From NCBI GenBank assembly GCA_022510685.1, contig JAFLTA010000011.1:1-62858 (forward strand): a DNA stretch of 62,858 nt. Direction: 5' to 3'. Position 1 is the stretch's first letter; the number at the start of each line of letters is the position of its first letter. Both the position numbers and the translations under genes were made by a program. The notes beneath the pieces are model-generated. The model was not told the DNA's origin, did no database searches, and was given only the letters and a program-made list of their open reading frames with translations. This DNA comes from Lachnospiraceae bacterium. Its GTDB lineage: Bacteria > Bacillota > Clostridia > Lachnospirales > Lachnospiraceae. Shown here one piece after another: positions 55,086 through 62,858 of this stretch.

Positions 55086-58000
55086 ATGCCGAATTGGACA
55101 CAGGAACAGCAAAAAGTTATCGATTTACGGGATAGGAATATTCTGGTTTCTGCAGCAGCGGGTTCCGGGAAAACGGCAGTTTTAGTTGAGCGCATTATAA
55201 AAAAAATAACAGATGAAAAAAAGCCGGTGGACATAGACCGGCTGCTTGTGGTGACATTTACCAAGGCAGCGGCAGCAGAAATGCGTGCCCGTATCGGAGC
55301 GGCATTGGAAATGAGACTGCAGGAGGAGCCGGATAATGAAAATTTACAGCATCAGTTAAGTTTATTGCACAATGCGCAGATAACGACGATTGACAGTTTC
55401 TGTCAGTATATCATACGCAATTACTTTCATGTCATTGACTTGGAGCCCGGGTTTAAGGTGGCAGACGAAACCGATTTACAGCTCATACAGGAAAATGTAT
55501 TGTCAGAGCTTTTGGAGGAAAAATATCGGATTGCCAGAGAGGAAAATGACCGGGGATTTTTAAATACGATGCAGATTTTTTCTACGGGGCGAACAGATAA
55601 AGATGTGGAAGATTTAGTGTTAAAGCTATACAGGCTTGCACAGAGTTATCCCTTTCCGGAGAAACAGCTGGAGCAATGGGCAGAAGGATATGCCGTAAAC
55701 AGTGTGCAGGAATTGGAACAGTCAAAGTGGATGCAACAATATTTTGCAGATATAAAATGCAGTATAGCAGATTATGCAGCCATGGCAAAAAAAGCCGTGA
55801 ATCTGTGTCTTGAGCAGGGGGGACCACAGGGGTATTTGCCGACGATACAGGCAGAAGCTGCGCAAATAGAAAACCTGCTTACAGCAGAGAGTATGGTGGA
55901 GTTATATGAGGGGCTCACAAAACTATCATTTGATAAGCTAAAGGCAGCCCGGGGAAAAGATATTGATGTAGACTTGCGTGATCAGGTCAAGGCTTTGCGT
56001 ACAGCTTATAAGGATAAGGGAGTTCAGAGGCTGCAAGAGGAAATTTTTTATCAGTCACCGGAGGAAATGTTAAAGGATATCAAGGGTATGGAGGATCCTG
56101 TCCGGGAATTAGTACAGCTCGCCTTGGATTTTGGAGAGCACTTTGCCGCAAGGAAAATAGAGGAAGGCGTTATTGATTTTAATGACATGGAGCATTTTGC
56201 TCTGAAAACTCTGGTGGAGGAAGATGAGGAAGGGAATATAGTACCCGGTACCATTGCGAAGGAATTACAGGAGCACTACGAAGAAGTTCTCACAGATGAG
56301 TATCAGGACAGTAATTTTGTGCAGGAGATGATACTGACCAGTTTATGCCAAGGTGCTGAGAGCGGACCTTATCTTTTTATGGTGGGAGATGTGAAACAGA
56401 GCATTTATCAGTTTCGCCTGGCAAGACCGGACCTGTTTATGGAAAAATACCATACATTTTCTACGGGGGACAGTAAGAATCAGAGAATCGATTTGCGTAA
56501 GAATTTCCGGAGCAGAGCCTCTGTCCTGGAGTCAGCCAATTACATCTTTGAAAAGATTATGCGCACGGAGTTTGGCGGAATTGCGTATGATGATGCGGCA
56601 AGACTCGTGCCCGGAGCAGAGTTTGGAGAATGGGAAAAACGTACCGCAGATCAGACGGAAGTGATCCTCGTGGAGCAAAATGCCGAGGGTGCAGCAGGTA
56701 CGGGAAAACGCTCTCTGGAAGCGGTGGCAATCGGAGAAAAAATCAGGGAAATGGTGCAGGGGGATACGCCTCTGTATATTCAAGATAAAACATCATACCG
56801 TCCCGTGCAGTATCGGGATATCGTCATTTTACTGCGCAGCCTGCAGGGCTGGTCGGAGGAATTTCAGGAGACGTTGGCAGAGATGGGGATTCCCGTATAT
56901 GCCCCGAAAAAAACAGGATATTTTGCCACTTTGGAAGTTGAGACGATACTGAATTTCCTGCGTATTATTGATAATCCCAGACAGGATATTCCGTTGGCAG
57001 CAGTGCTTCGCTCCGGTCTGTTTGGATTGGAGGATGAGGAGCTGGCATATATTGGTGCCATGCCCGGACGCATCAATTTTTGGGACAGCGTATGCGCATG
57101 GGCTGAGGGGGAAGCACTATCTGAAACTATGCAAAATACACAGGAAAAGCTATCCCGTTTTTTGGATACATTAAAATATTATCAAGCCAAAGCGGAGTAT
57201 GTATCCGTGTATGAACTTCTCCGGGAGATATACGATTCCACGGGCTACTATAGTATTATATCTGCCATGCCGGGAGGGGAGCAGCGCAGTGCCAATCTGG
57301 ATATTTTGCTGCAGCAGGCGATAGAGTTTGCTGAAAACGGACACAGGGGAATCTTTGCGTTTTGCCGCTATATTGAAAAGTTGAGGAAATCAGATATTGA
57401 TTTTGGAGAGGCATCGCTGAATGGGGAAGGAGCCAATGCCGTACAACTCGTGAGCATTCATAAAAGCAAGGGTCTGGAGTTTCCGGTAGTATTCGTCGCG
57501 GGTATGGGAAAGCAGTTCAATTTACAGGATTCCAGACGAAGGGTTTTGCTGGATATGGATTATGGTGTAGGTGCCAACTATGTGGATTTGGAACAGCGCT
57601 ATACGCAGCCGACATTGCTCAAGCGTTTTATCGCCAGCCATATGATAGAGAACACCTTGACGGAGGAGGTGCGTATATTGTATGTGGCGCTGACGCGGGC
57701 GAAAGAAAAACTGATCATCACTGGCGTGGTGAAAGATTCGGCGAAAAAATTTCCGCTCTGGCAGCAAAAGGGGATGGTTTTCGGCAGGCAGGAGTTGTTA
57801 AATGCCGTAACATATTTAGACTGGATTATGCCTGCGATTTCCGGGCGCATGTCCTTTAAGAGATGTGCGGGCAAGTTATGCGACAGTGAGGAAAGTCTGC
57901 CATCAGAGGAAGTCATGCGTGAGGGCATTGACAGTGGAGATGCCGATTCTTTATTCCGTCTGAAAATCGTCTTTCCGGAGACGGAAACGACACAGGAGAA

Positions 58001-58817
58001 GGAAGAACTGGAACGTATCTTATGGCGCAGGGAGGAATTGAAAAACTGGGATATAGATATTACATATGATGAGGAGGTTGCTGCCGCCATGGAGAGGCAG
58101 AGGAGTTACCGCTACCCTTTTGCCGGAGAAAGCAAAATGCCGGTGAAAGTATCTGTATCGGAATTGAAACGGCGTATGCTGGAGCAGCAGGATATTCTTC
58201 TCCGTGATGAAGATAGTGATATAGAAGAAGCAGCAGCGTATGAAACGGACATATCGGAAATGCCACAACCGTCATTTCGCAGAGGCGAGGAAAAAATTTC
58301 CGGAGCAGCCAGGGGAACTCTTTATCATCTGGTGATGGAACATATTCCCTATGAGGAGCTGGATGATCAATACGATTTTTCAAATCTCCTGGTGCAGTTG
58401 GAGAGAGACGGTTATATTACAGCAGATGAGCGGGCAGAAATTTATACGGGAAGTCTGGCAAAGTTTGCAAAATCTTCGTTAGGAAAGCGGATGAAAAAGG
58501 CGGCACTAGCAGAAACTTTACATAGGGAAAAACAATTTATGGTAGGGATTCCCGCGACGGAAGTATTTCCGGATTTGGACAGCGAAGAAACCATTCTGGT
58601 ACAGGGAATCATTGATGCCTGTTTTGAAGAAGAGGGAGAGTGGATTTTGGTGGACTATAAGACGGACTGGGTGAAATCCGGGCAGGAGAGGGAGCTTGTG
58701 GAAAAGTACCGGGAGCAGCTTGCCCGGTATGCAGGAGCATTGGAGCAGTTGACAGGAAAGAGAGTCCGGGAGAAATGGATTTACTCCTTTTCCCTGGGGA
58801 AAGCTATTAAGGGCTAA
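55086..58817 (+). CDS. addA: ATP-dependent helicase/nuclease subunit A
   Basis: A 1243-residue UvrD/Rep-type helicase-nuclease. Motif I SAAAGSGKTAVLVERI, motif Ia VTFTKAAAAEMRARI, motif II VLTDEYQDSN, motif III VGDVKQSIYQFRLARPDLF, motif V VQLVSIHKSKGLEFPVVFVAG and motif VI VRILYVALTRAKEKLIITG are all present. The C-terminal nuclease has EEGEWILVDYKTDW and a QARYAGALEQL-like region. It supplies the helicase motor of AddAB. The stop codon overlaps the convergent gene at 58814 by 4 bases. Confidence 0.97.
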   Translation: MPNWTQEQQKVIDLRDRNILVSAAAGSGKTAVLVERIIKKITDEKKPVDIDRLLVVTFTKAAAAEMRARIGAALEMRLQEEPDNENLQHQLSLLHNAQITTIDSFCQYIIRNYFHVIDLEPGFKVADETDLQLIQENVLSELLEEKYRIAREENDRGFLNTMQIFSTGRTDKDVEDLVLKLYRLAQSYPFPEKQLEQWAEGYAVNSVQELEQSKWMQQYFADIKCSIADYAAMAKKAVNLCLEQGGPQGYLPTIQAEAAQIENLLTAESMVELYEGLTKLSFDKLKAARGKDIDVDLRDQVKALRTAYKDKGVQRLQEEIFYQSPEEMLKDIKGMEDPVRELVQLALDFGEHFAARKIEEGVIDFNDMEHFALKTLVEEDEEGNIVPGTIAKELQEHYEEVLTDEYQDSNFVQEMILTSLCQGAESGPYLFMVGDVKQSIYQFRLARPDLFMEKYHTFSTGDSKNQRIDLRKNFRSRASVLESANYIFEKIMRTEFGGIAYDDAARLVPGAEFGEWEKRTADQTEVILVEQNAEGAAGTGKRSLEAVAIGEKIREMVQGDTPLYIQDKTSYRPVQYRDIVILLRSLQGWSEEFQETLAEMGIPVYAPKKTGYFATLEVETILNFLRIIDNPRQDIPLAAVLRSGLFGLEDEELAYIGAMPGRINFWDSVCAWAEGEALSETMQNTQEKLSRFLDTLKYYQAKAEYVSVYELLREIYDSTGYYSIISAMPGGEQRSANLDILLQQAIEFAENGHRGIFAFCRYIEKLRKSDIDFGEASLNGEGANAVQLVSIHKSKGLEFPVVFVAGMGKQFNLQDSRRRVLLDMDYGVGANYVDLEQRYTQPTLLKRFIASHMIENTLTEEVRILYVALTRAKEKLIITGVVKDSAKKFPLWQQKGMVFGRQELLNAVTYLDWIMPAISGRMSFKRCAGKLCDSEESLPSEEVMREGIDSGDADSLFRLKIVFPETETTQEKEELERILWRREELKNWDIDITYDEEVAAAMERQRSYRYPFAGESKMPVKVSVSELKRRMLEQQDILLRDEDSDIEEAAAYETDISEMPQPSFRRGEEKISGAARGTLYHLVMEHIPYEELDDQYDFSNLLVQLERDGYITADERAEIYTGSLAKFAKSSLGKRMKKAALAETLHREKQFMVGIPATEVFPDLDSEETILVQGIIDACFEEEGEWILVDYKTDWVKSGQERELVEKYREQLARYAGALEQLTGKRVREKWIYSFSLGKAIKG

Positions 58818-59566
58818 ATTTTTACCCGGTAAACATGGGAGCGTCCCTCTTTGCGGACAAGCTCAATGGCACCGACATGCCGAAGCACCGTCATTGCCGT
58901 CTGTGCGTATCGCAGTGCCAGATGGGATGCTTTCCCGTAATCCTTTGCCGTAAATTCCTCGGGAAGCCCTTCGGGAATCATGCATTGATAATCATTTATA
59001 CTGCCGATGTAGAATTCATCTACCAGTTCTTTGGGAATTCTGTCGTACCGGGAAGAACCCCGCTTTCGGTCGTTACTCCAGCCATTTAGCAGCCGGTATT
59101 CCTCCACGTCAATGAGGGGAAGGCACAGGTGCAGGTTGGGGTGGTCCAAATACATTTTTATCTTATATAGTTCATAAAAGGCATCATACTGGCTTCCCTT
59201 TTTGGGGGATTTGCGTTTCGCCGACACTTCTCCGGTTTCCTCATCAATCCAGTAAAGCCACTTTGTATGTACGATGGGATGTACAATAGTCACGGGATAT
59301 TTTTCCAGAAAGCAATCTAATTTTCTCCTCATGGCATTCAGGCTGCGGGTTTGTATTTCTATGATTTCACTGTCACGTAATATGTCTGCCACGAAGTTGT
59401 CTACCGGAATTTCCTGATGCTGCGGGTCCGGTTCGTAGAAATTTTTCAGGACGGCATGCACCGTTTTTTCCGATAAAGTGCCAATCCCTTTTTGCAGACA
59501 ATTCCGGTCTATCACTTTTGAGCAGGCATCGGCAAATAATTTTTTATCGTAATCTGAGACAGACAT
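58814..59566 (-). CDS. Uncharacterised protein with nuclease-like N-terminal and winged-helix-like C-terminal part
   Basis: About 250 residues, cytoplasmic. Residues 25-75 show a pattern compatible with the PD-(D/E)xK nuclease fold: an acidic helix LSEKTVHAVLKNFYE (Glu33), then VDNFVADILRDSEIIEIQ with Asp61 and the ExQ motif 70-72. The middle region is basic and charged (SAKRKSPKKGSQYDAF), and the last 40 residues (HLALRYAQTAMTVLRHVGAIELVRKEGRSHVYRV) look like a winged helix-turn-helix. The nuclease reading is my inference. AAGGAG before 59566 fixes the start. Its stop overlaps addA by 4 bases on the opposite strand. Confidence 0.7.
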   Translation of the reverse strand: MSVSDYDKKLFADACSKVIDRNCLQKGIGTLSEKTVHAVLKNFYEPDPQHQEIPVDNFVADILRDSEIIEIQTRSLNAMRRKLDCFLEKYPVTIVHPIVHTKWLYWIDEETGEVSAKRKSPKKGSQYDAFYELYKIKMYLDHPNLHLCLPLIDVEEYRLLNGWSNDRKRGSSRYDRIPKELVDEFYIGSINDYQCMIPEGLPEEFTAKDYGKASHLALRYAQTAMTVLRHVGAIELVRKEGRSHVYRVKI

Positions 59567-59735
59567 CACGCGCTCTCCTTCCATCATGCTATGAAGACGT
59601 CTGTAATTTTTCAAGCGAGCCTGATGAATCACTGATATCTTCACAACGACTGTGAATAATAACTATAGTATACATAGTTTTCCTGAAAAAGTACACACTA
59701 ATTGGGACTGAATCCATATAGAAATGAGGTGGACT

Positions 59736-61169
59736 ATGGAAGGAAAAATATTTCAAGGAGATTATGCAAAGCGACAGGAATACATCAGTAATCTGCTGGG
59801 TATCGGTCAAACTTTTGATATTCTGAAACGTGAAATTGTCATAGGCGATAAGCAGGTATCACTCTTTATTGTGGATGGGTTCTTAAAGGGGGAAGTCCTG
59901 GAAAAAATGATGGAGTATTTCTATTCTCTGAAAGGACAGGATATGCCGGACACCTATGATGAGTTTATTAAGAAATGTACCCCCTATGGAGACATTATTA
60001 CCATCACGACACAGGAGGATTTTATTCACTATGTTTTGTCGGGACTGACCTGTATGCTGATTGAGGGATACGATGAAATTCTGGCAATCGATCTGCGGGA
60101 GTATCCGAGTCGAAGTGTACAGGAGCCGGATAAGGACAAAGTGTTGCGGGGCTCCCGGGATGGTTTCGTGGAATCTTTTATGTCAAATGTATCCCTGATA
60201 AGAAGGCGTATCAGAGATGTCAATTTAACCTTTGAAGTATTAAATTTGGGAAGCAGTTCCCGCACGGATATTTCTCTCGTGTATATGAAAAACCGTGTAA
60301 ATGAAAAAGCTTTGAACATTATGAGAAAACGTCTGGATGAAATAACGGTGGACGCCCTGACTATGAATCAGGAAAGTCTGGCAGAGGTCCTGATGCCAAG
60401 AAACTGGTGGAATCCCTATCCTAAATTTAAGTATACGGAGAGACCGGATACGGCAGCAGCCAGTATATTGGAGGGAAGTGTTATCGTTTTAGTGGATAAT
60501 TCCCCATCGGCTATGATTGTGCCTACGTCCCTTTTTGATATTATTGAGGACCCAAACGATTATTATTTACCGCCGGTCACAGGAACGTATTTGCGGATGA
60601 CCCGTGTGGTGACAACATTTGTGGCACTTTTTTTAACGCCGGTTTATATATTATTGCTGGATAATCCGGGGTGGGTCCCCCAGTGGCTGGACTTTATCCT
60701 CATCAAGGATGAAATGAATATCCCACCGTTATTTCAGTTGTTGATATTAGAACTCGCCATTGACGGACTCCGGATGGCAGCAGTCAATACGCCGAATATG
60801 CTCAACACACCTCTCAGCATCGTGGCAGGTATCGTGTTCGGTGATTACACGGTAAATTCCGGCTGGTTTAATTCGGAGATTATGTTGTATATGGCATTTG
60901 TGGCGGTTGCAAATTATACCCAGAGCAATATGGAACTCGGCTATGCCATCAAGTTTCAGCGAATCTTATTGCTGATACTCACAGGAATTTTCGGATGGTG
61001 GGGATTTGTTGCCGGGGTAGTGTTGATGATCGTGGCGTTTTTCACCAATCGGACAATGGCGGGCAGAGGATACTTGTATCCGCTGATTCCCTTTGACGGA
61101 CATCAGTTGTTCAAGCGGTTTTTCCGTGTCAGTTTGACGCAGAATGAAAAGGCAAGCCATCAGGGATAG
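59736..61169 (+). CDS. GerA-family spore germination protein, SpoVAF-like
   Basis: About 477 residues. The N-terminal soluble domain (about 1-270) and a C-terminal set of about five membrane helices (from WVPQWLDFILIKDEMNI on) match the GerA/SpoVAF A-subunit family. The signature LRGSRDGFVESFMSNVSLIRRRIRD is typical, as are NPYPKFKYTERPDTAAASILEGSVIVLVDNSP and TPNMLNTPLSIVAGIVFG. Proteins of this family sit in the spore inner membrane and take part in germination; SpoVAF accompanies spoVA genes in Bacillus. Here it stands alone without GerB/GerC or SpoVA partners. GAGGTGGACT-ATG supports 59736 over an ATG inside the ribosome-binding site at 59724. Confidence 0.88.
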   Translation: MEGKIFQGDYAKRQEYISNLLGIGQTFDILKREIVIGDKQVSLFIVDGFLKGEVLEKMMEYFYSLKGQDMPDTYDEFIKKCTPYGDIITITTQEDFIHYVLSGLTCMLIEGYDEILAIDLREYPSRSVQEPDKDKVLRGSRDGFVESFMSNVSLIRRRIRDVNLTFEVLNLGSSSRTDISLVYMKNRVNEKALNIMRKRLDEITVDALTMNQESLAEVLMPRNWWNPYPKFKYTERPDTAAASILEGSVIVLVDNSPSAMIVPTSLFDIIEDPNDYYLPPVTGTYLRMTRVVTTFVALFLTPVYILLLDNPGWVPQWLDFILIKDEMNIPPLFQLLILELAIDGLRMAAVNTPNMLNTPLSIVAGIVFGDYTVNSGWFNSEIMLYMAFVAVANYTQSNMELGYAIKFQRILLLILTGIFGWWGFVAGVVLMIVAFFTNRTMAGRGYLYPLIPFDGHQLFKRFFRVSLTQNEKASHQG

Positions 61170-61187
61170 AAGGTTTGAGTTAGCAGG

Positions 61188-61225
61188 ATAACCAGGTCGA
61201 TTTTTAATTGACCTGGTTATTTATG
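61188..61225 (+). terminator. Terminator after the germination gene
   Basis: ATAACCAGGTC (61188-61198) and GACCTGGTTAT (61210-61220) form a perfect 11-bp stem with an 11-base loop; the following sequence is T-rich. Downstream, GTTATCTG (61258-61265) and CAGATAAC (61296-61303) form a second, weaker inverted repeat in the leader of the next gene. Confidence 0.8.
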
Positions 61226-61345
61226 TATGATATTTTATTATAAATAGATTTAACGTCGTTATCTGTAAAAGCTTGCAGAGAGTATCTAATATCTGCAGAT
61301 AACTGATTTTCAAAGCAGATTATACCTAAGAACGGAGGGCATCCC

Positions 61346-62545
61346 ATGAAAGACAGAACGAAAAAAAGTGATTTAAAAAATTTTACTAAAAAAAGAAAGA
61401 CAAAAAACAGTATCTTCAAGAAAACGCGGTGGCACAGAGTCATAGCCTGTGGACTGGTAACGGCAATCTTACTTACCATGTCATCTGTACAGAGCCTCGC
61501 CCAAACTGTACAGCAGGAAAGATACGCACAGAGCCTATTGCCGGAGGAACAAACATACACAGCCGGCGATTGCAGTATTACCTACGACACGGTGGAGCAG
61601 AGTGGCGCATCCACGAAGATTTCCTGTGCAGTCACCAACCGGGGAGAGCGTCCCGTAGAGCGGTGGCAGTTACGTTTTTATTATCCATATATTATCCAGA
61701 ACTTACATGATATCAGAGTACAATCCCATGAGAACTTATATTATACGCTGGTTCCCACAGAGGACATAGAGAAAATCCTGCCGGGTGAGACGGTGGAATT
61801 CCGCTTTACGATAAGCTCTTTGTGCATGCCGGAGGCACCGGAGGAAATGGAACTGGTGGTCAATGAGGAAGAGTTTGCACCGCTTCCTACAGCGACACCG
61901 GTACCTACAGCGACACCAACACCTGTGCCTACAGCAACACCAGTGCCTACAGTGACACCGACCGCTACAGTTGCGCCAACGGAGGTATCTGTGCCAACTG
62001 CGACAGTTGCACCGACAGCGACACCAGTACCAACAGCAATCGCAACAGTTACGCCAATCGCTACAGTAACACCGGTACCGGCAGCAACTGTAACCCCTGC
62101 ACCGACTGCGACAGTTGTGCCGACGGAGACTCCTGCGCCAACAGTGACAGCTATCCATGCACCAACGGTGTCCCCTGTGCCGACGGCTACAGTTACGCTT
62201 ATGCCTAGCGCTGCGCCTGTGGTGGAAGTGACGCCTGCATATTCTACCATAGTAGTAGAAACAGCTTCGCCACAGCCAACAGTACAGCCAACCCCGGATG
62301 CTACCGCAGAGCCTACAGAAGAGCCAACCCCGGATGCTACCGCAGAACCGGCAGAGGATCTTTATATTTATACGGATACGGTGATTAACGAAGACATCGT
62401 GTGCGGAAACCTGTTCCTCATGGGAGGACGTCTCACCATGAGCGGACATACTGTCACCGTACAAAAGGACTATTTTCAAAATGAAGGACAAACTAATATA
62501 ATTGGTACAAATCTTATTGTAGGACGAAATACACATATCAATTAG
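61346..62545 (+). CDS. Secreted Thr/Pro-rich repeat protein, interrupted by an amber codon
   Basis: A 399-residue product up to the first stop. A basic N-terminus (FKKTRWHRV) and hydrophobic segment (33-53, ending SLAQ) form a signal sequence. Residues 60-175 are a beta-rich domain (AGDCSITYDTVEQSGASTKISCAVTNRG) resembling carbohydrate-binding or cohesin-like folds but unassigned. A Thr/Pro/Ala/Val-rich linker (about 178-330) of PTATPVPTATP-type repeats leads to GNLFLMGGRLTMSGHTVTV, a repeat block with gly-x-leu spacing. The reading frame stays open after the TAG at 62543-62545 for 104 codons to the window end, continuing the same repeat pattern. The stop may be a nonsense mutation, sequencing error or read-through. 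Confidence 0.75.
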   Translation: MKDRTKKSDLKNFTKKRKTKNSIFKKTRWHRVIACGLVTAILLTMSSVQSLAQTVQQERYAQSLLPEEQTYTAGDCSITYDTVEQSGASTKISCAVTNRGERPVERWQLRFYYPYIIQNLHDIRVQSHENLYYTLVPTEDIEKILPGETVEFRFTISSLCMPEAPEEMELVVNEEEFAPLPTATPVPTATPTPVPTATPVPTVTPTATVAPTEVSVPTATVAPTATPVPTAIATVTPIATVTPVPAATVTPAPTATVVPTETPAPTVTAIHAPTVSPVPTATVTLMPSAAPVVEVTPAYSTIVVETASPQPTVQPTPDATAEPTEEPTPDATAEPAEDLYIYTDTVINEDIVCGNLFLMGGRLTMSGHTVTVQKDYFQNEGQTNIIGTNLIVGRNTHIN

Positions 62546-62858
62546 AGAGGAACGCTGCATTTGGGAGGCGACCTGATACAGGAAGACAGCGGATGCGCAA
62601 CCAGCCTTGTCGTAGAAAATATTTTCCAAATCCAGATGGAAGGAAAAGAAAACCAGCGGATAGAGTTGGCATATCCGGAAAGCGTGACCCTGGGAACCAT
62701 GGACTTCCGGGAAAGCGCGGGTGTAAAAATCGTACCGGATGAAATCCATGGACGTGAACTCTCCGGGTTTGAAAAGATTGTGTGGAAAGAAAGACAGGAA
62801 TTTTATCTGTCAAGCGTCAGCCTGCGAAAGGACGAGACCATCCACTGCGGAACAGTGG
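62546..62858 (+). pseudogene. In-frame continuation of the repeat protein after the TAG, runs off the window
   Basis: 104 codons without a stop in the frame of the gene at 61346. The first codons give GTLHLGGDLIQEDSG, which continues the GN/GD-x-L-x-L-x-GG-x-L periodicity seen just before the stop (GNLFLMGGRLTMSGH, QKDYFQNEG). The C-to-T change CAG to TAG would explain the break. The end of the gene lies outside the window. I call it a pseudogene fragment provisionally; a functional read-through codon is not excluded. Confidence 0.65.

Noticed and set aside
61857..62345. CRISPR-like or tandem DNA repeat
   Set aside because: Periodicity arises from PTATPVP-type codons in a protein linker; unit length and sequence vary.
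61736..62749. Long minus-strand open frames of 337 and 169 codons opposite the Thr/Pro-rich gene
   Set aside because: Repetitive Cys/Arg/His- or Val/Gly/Thr-rich translations typical of antisense reading through a repeat linker; no start signals.

Overview
The window is a low-GC Firmicutes chromosome segment spanning the replication origin. Gene order (gyrA-gyrB-recF-yaaA-dnaN-dnaA | oriC | rpmH-rnpA-yidD-yidC-jag-mnmE-mnmG-rsmG-parA-parB), a GerA/SpoVAF-type germination protein, AddAB, a Lpl/Yes-type sugar transporter and strong GGAGG ribosome-binding sites fit a spore-forming Clostridia member, most likely Lachnospiraceae. The family-level assignment is inference from gene order and protein style; no 16S rRNA gene is present, and no rRNA or tRNA gene was seen.

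Layout. 1-9.9 kb (minus strand): fumarate hydratase alpha subunit, gyrA, gyrB, recF, yaaA, dnaN, dnaA. The dnaA-dnaN gap carries a DnaA-trio-like TAG run next to a 30-nt pure A/T tract (candidate unwinding site). The 0.83-kb dnaA-rpmH gap carries consensus DnaA boxes, so the origin looks bipartite. 10.7-20.9 kb (plus): rpmH to rsmG, then parA-parB with two parS sites and a DUF4446 membrane protein. 21-24 kb: a family 2 glycosyltransferase (minus), then cdd-pdp for pyrimidine salvage. 24.1-33 kb: accessory surface block on the minus strand, with a kinase-TM-LRR receptor-like protein flanked by two secreted proteins and a large C39-peptidase-like protein, plus two small unknowns. 33-38.1 kb (minus): tmk-yaaR-holB-ricT-tRNA methyltransferase-rsmI housekeeping operon. 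38.2-42.3 kb (minus): murA, an OLD-family ATPase/TOPRIM protein, a flavin reductase. 42.4-51 kb (plus): an Ig-like protein and YesM-type sensor kinase, a surface protein, an LplB/LplC/binding-protein importer and YesL. 51-62.9 kb: a small membrane protein with addB-addA, a convergent nuclease-like protein, a GerA-family germination protein, and a secreted Thr/Pro-rich repeat protein interrupted by an in-frame amber codon and running off the window end.

How the parts work together. The origin block supplies initiation (DnaA), clamp (DnaN), gap repair (RecF), topology (gyrase) and segregation (ParAB-parS). The tmk block links dTMP supply, clamp loading, RNA modification and RicT-type regulation. 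The Lpl/Yes block looks like an oligosaccharide uptake locus without its usual AraC-type response regulator or any glycoside hydrolase in view. Most interesting are the LRR receptor-kinase/surface-protein operon, the amber-interrupted repeat protein, the OLD protein with a cysteine cluster, a four-helix extension on the LplB-type permease, a dispersed ATAACGG-N9-GAACCCTG repeat family, and the origin architecture.
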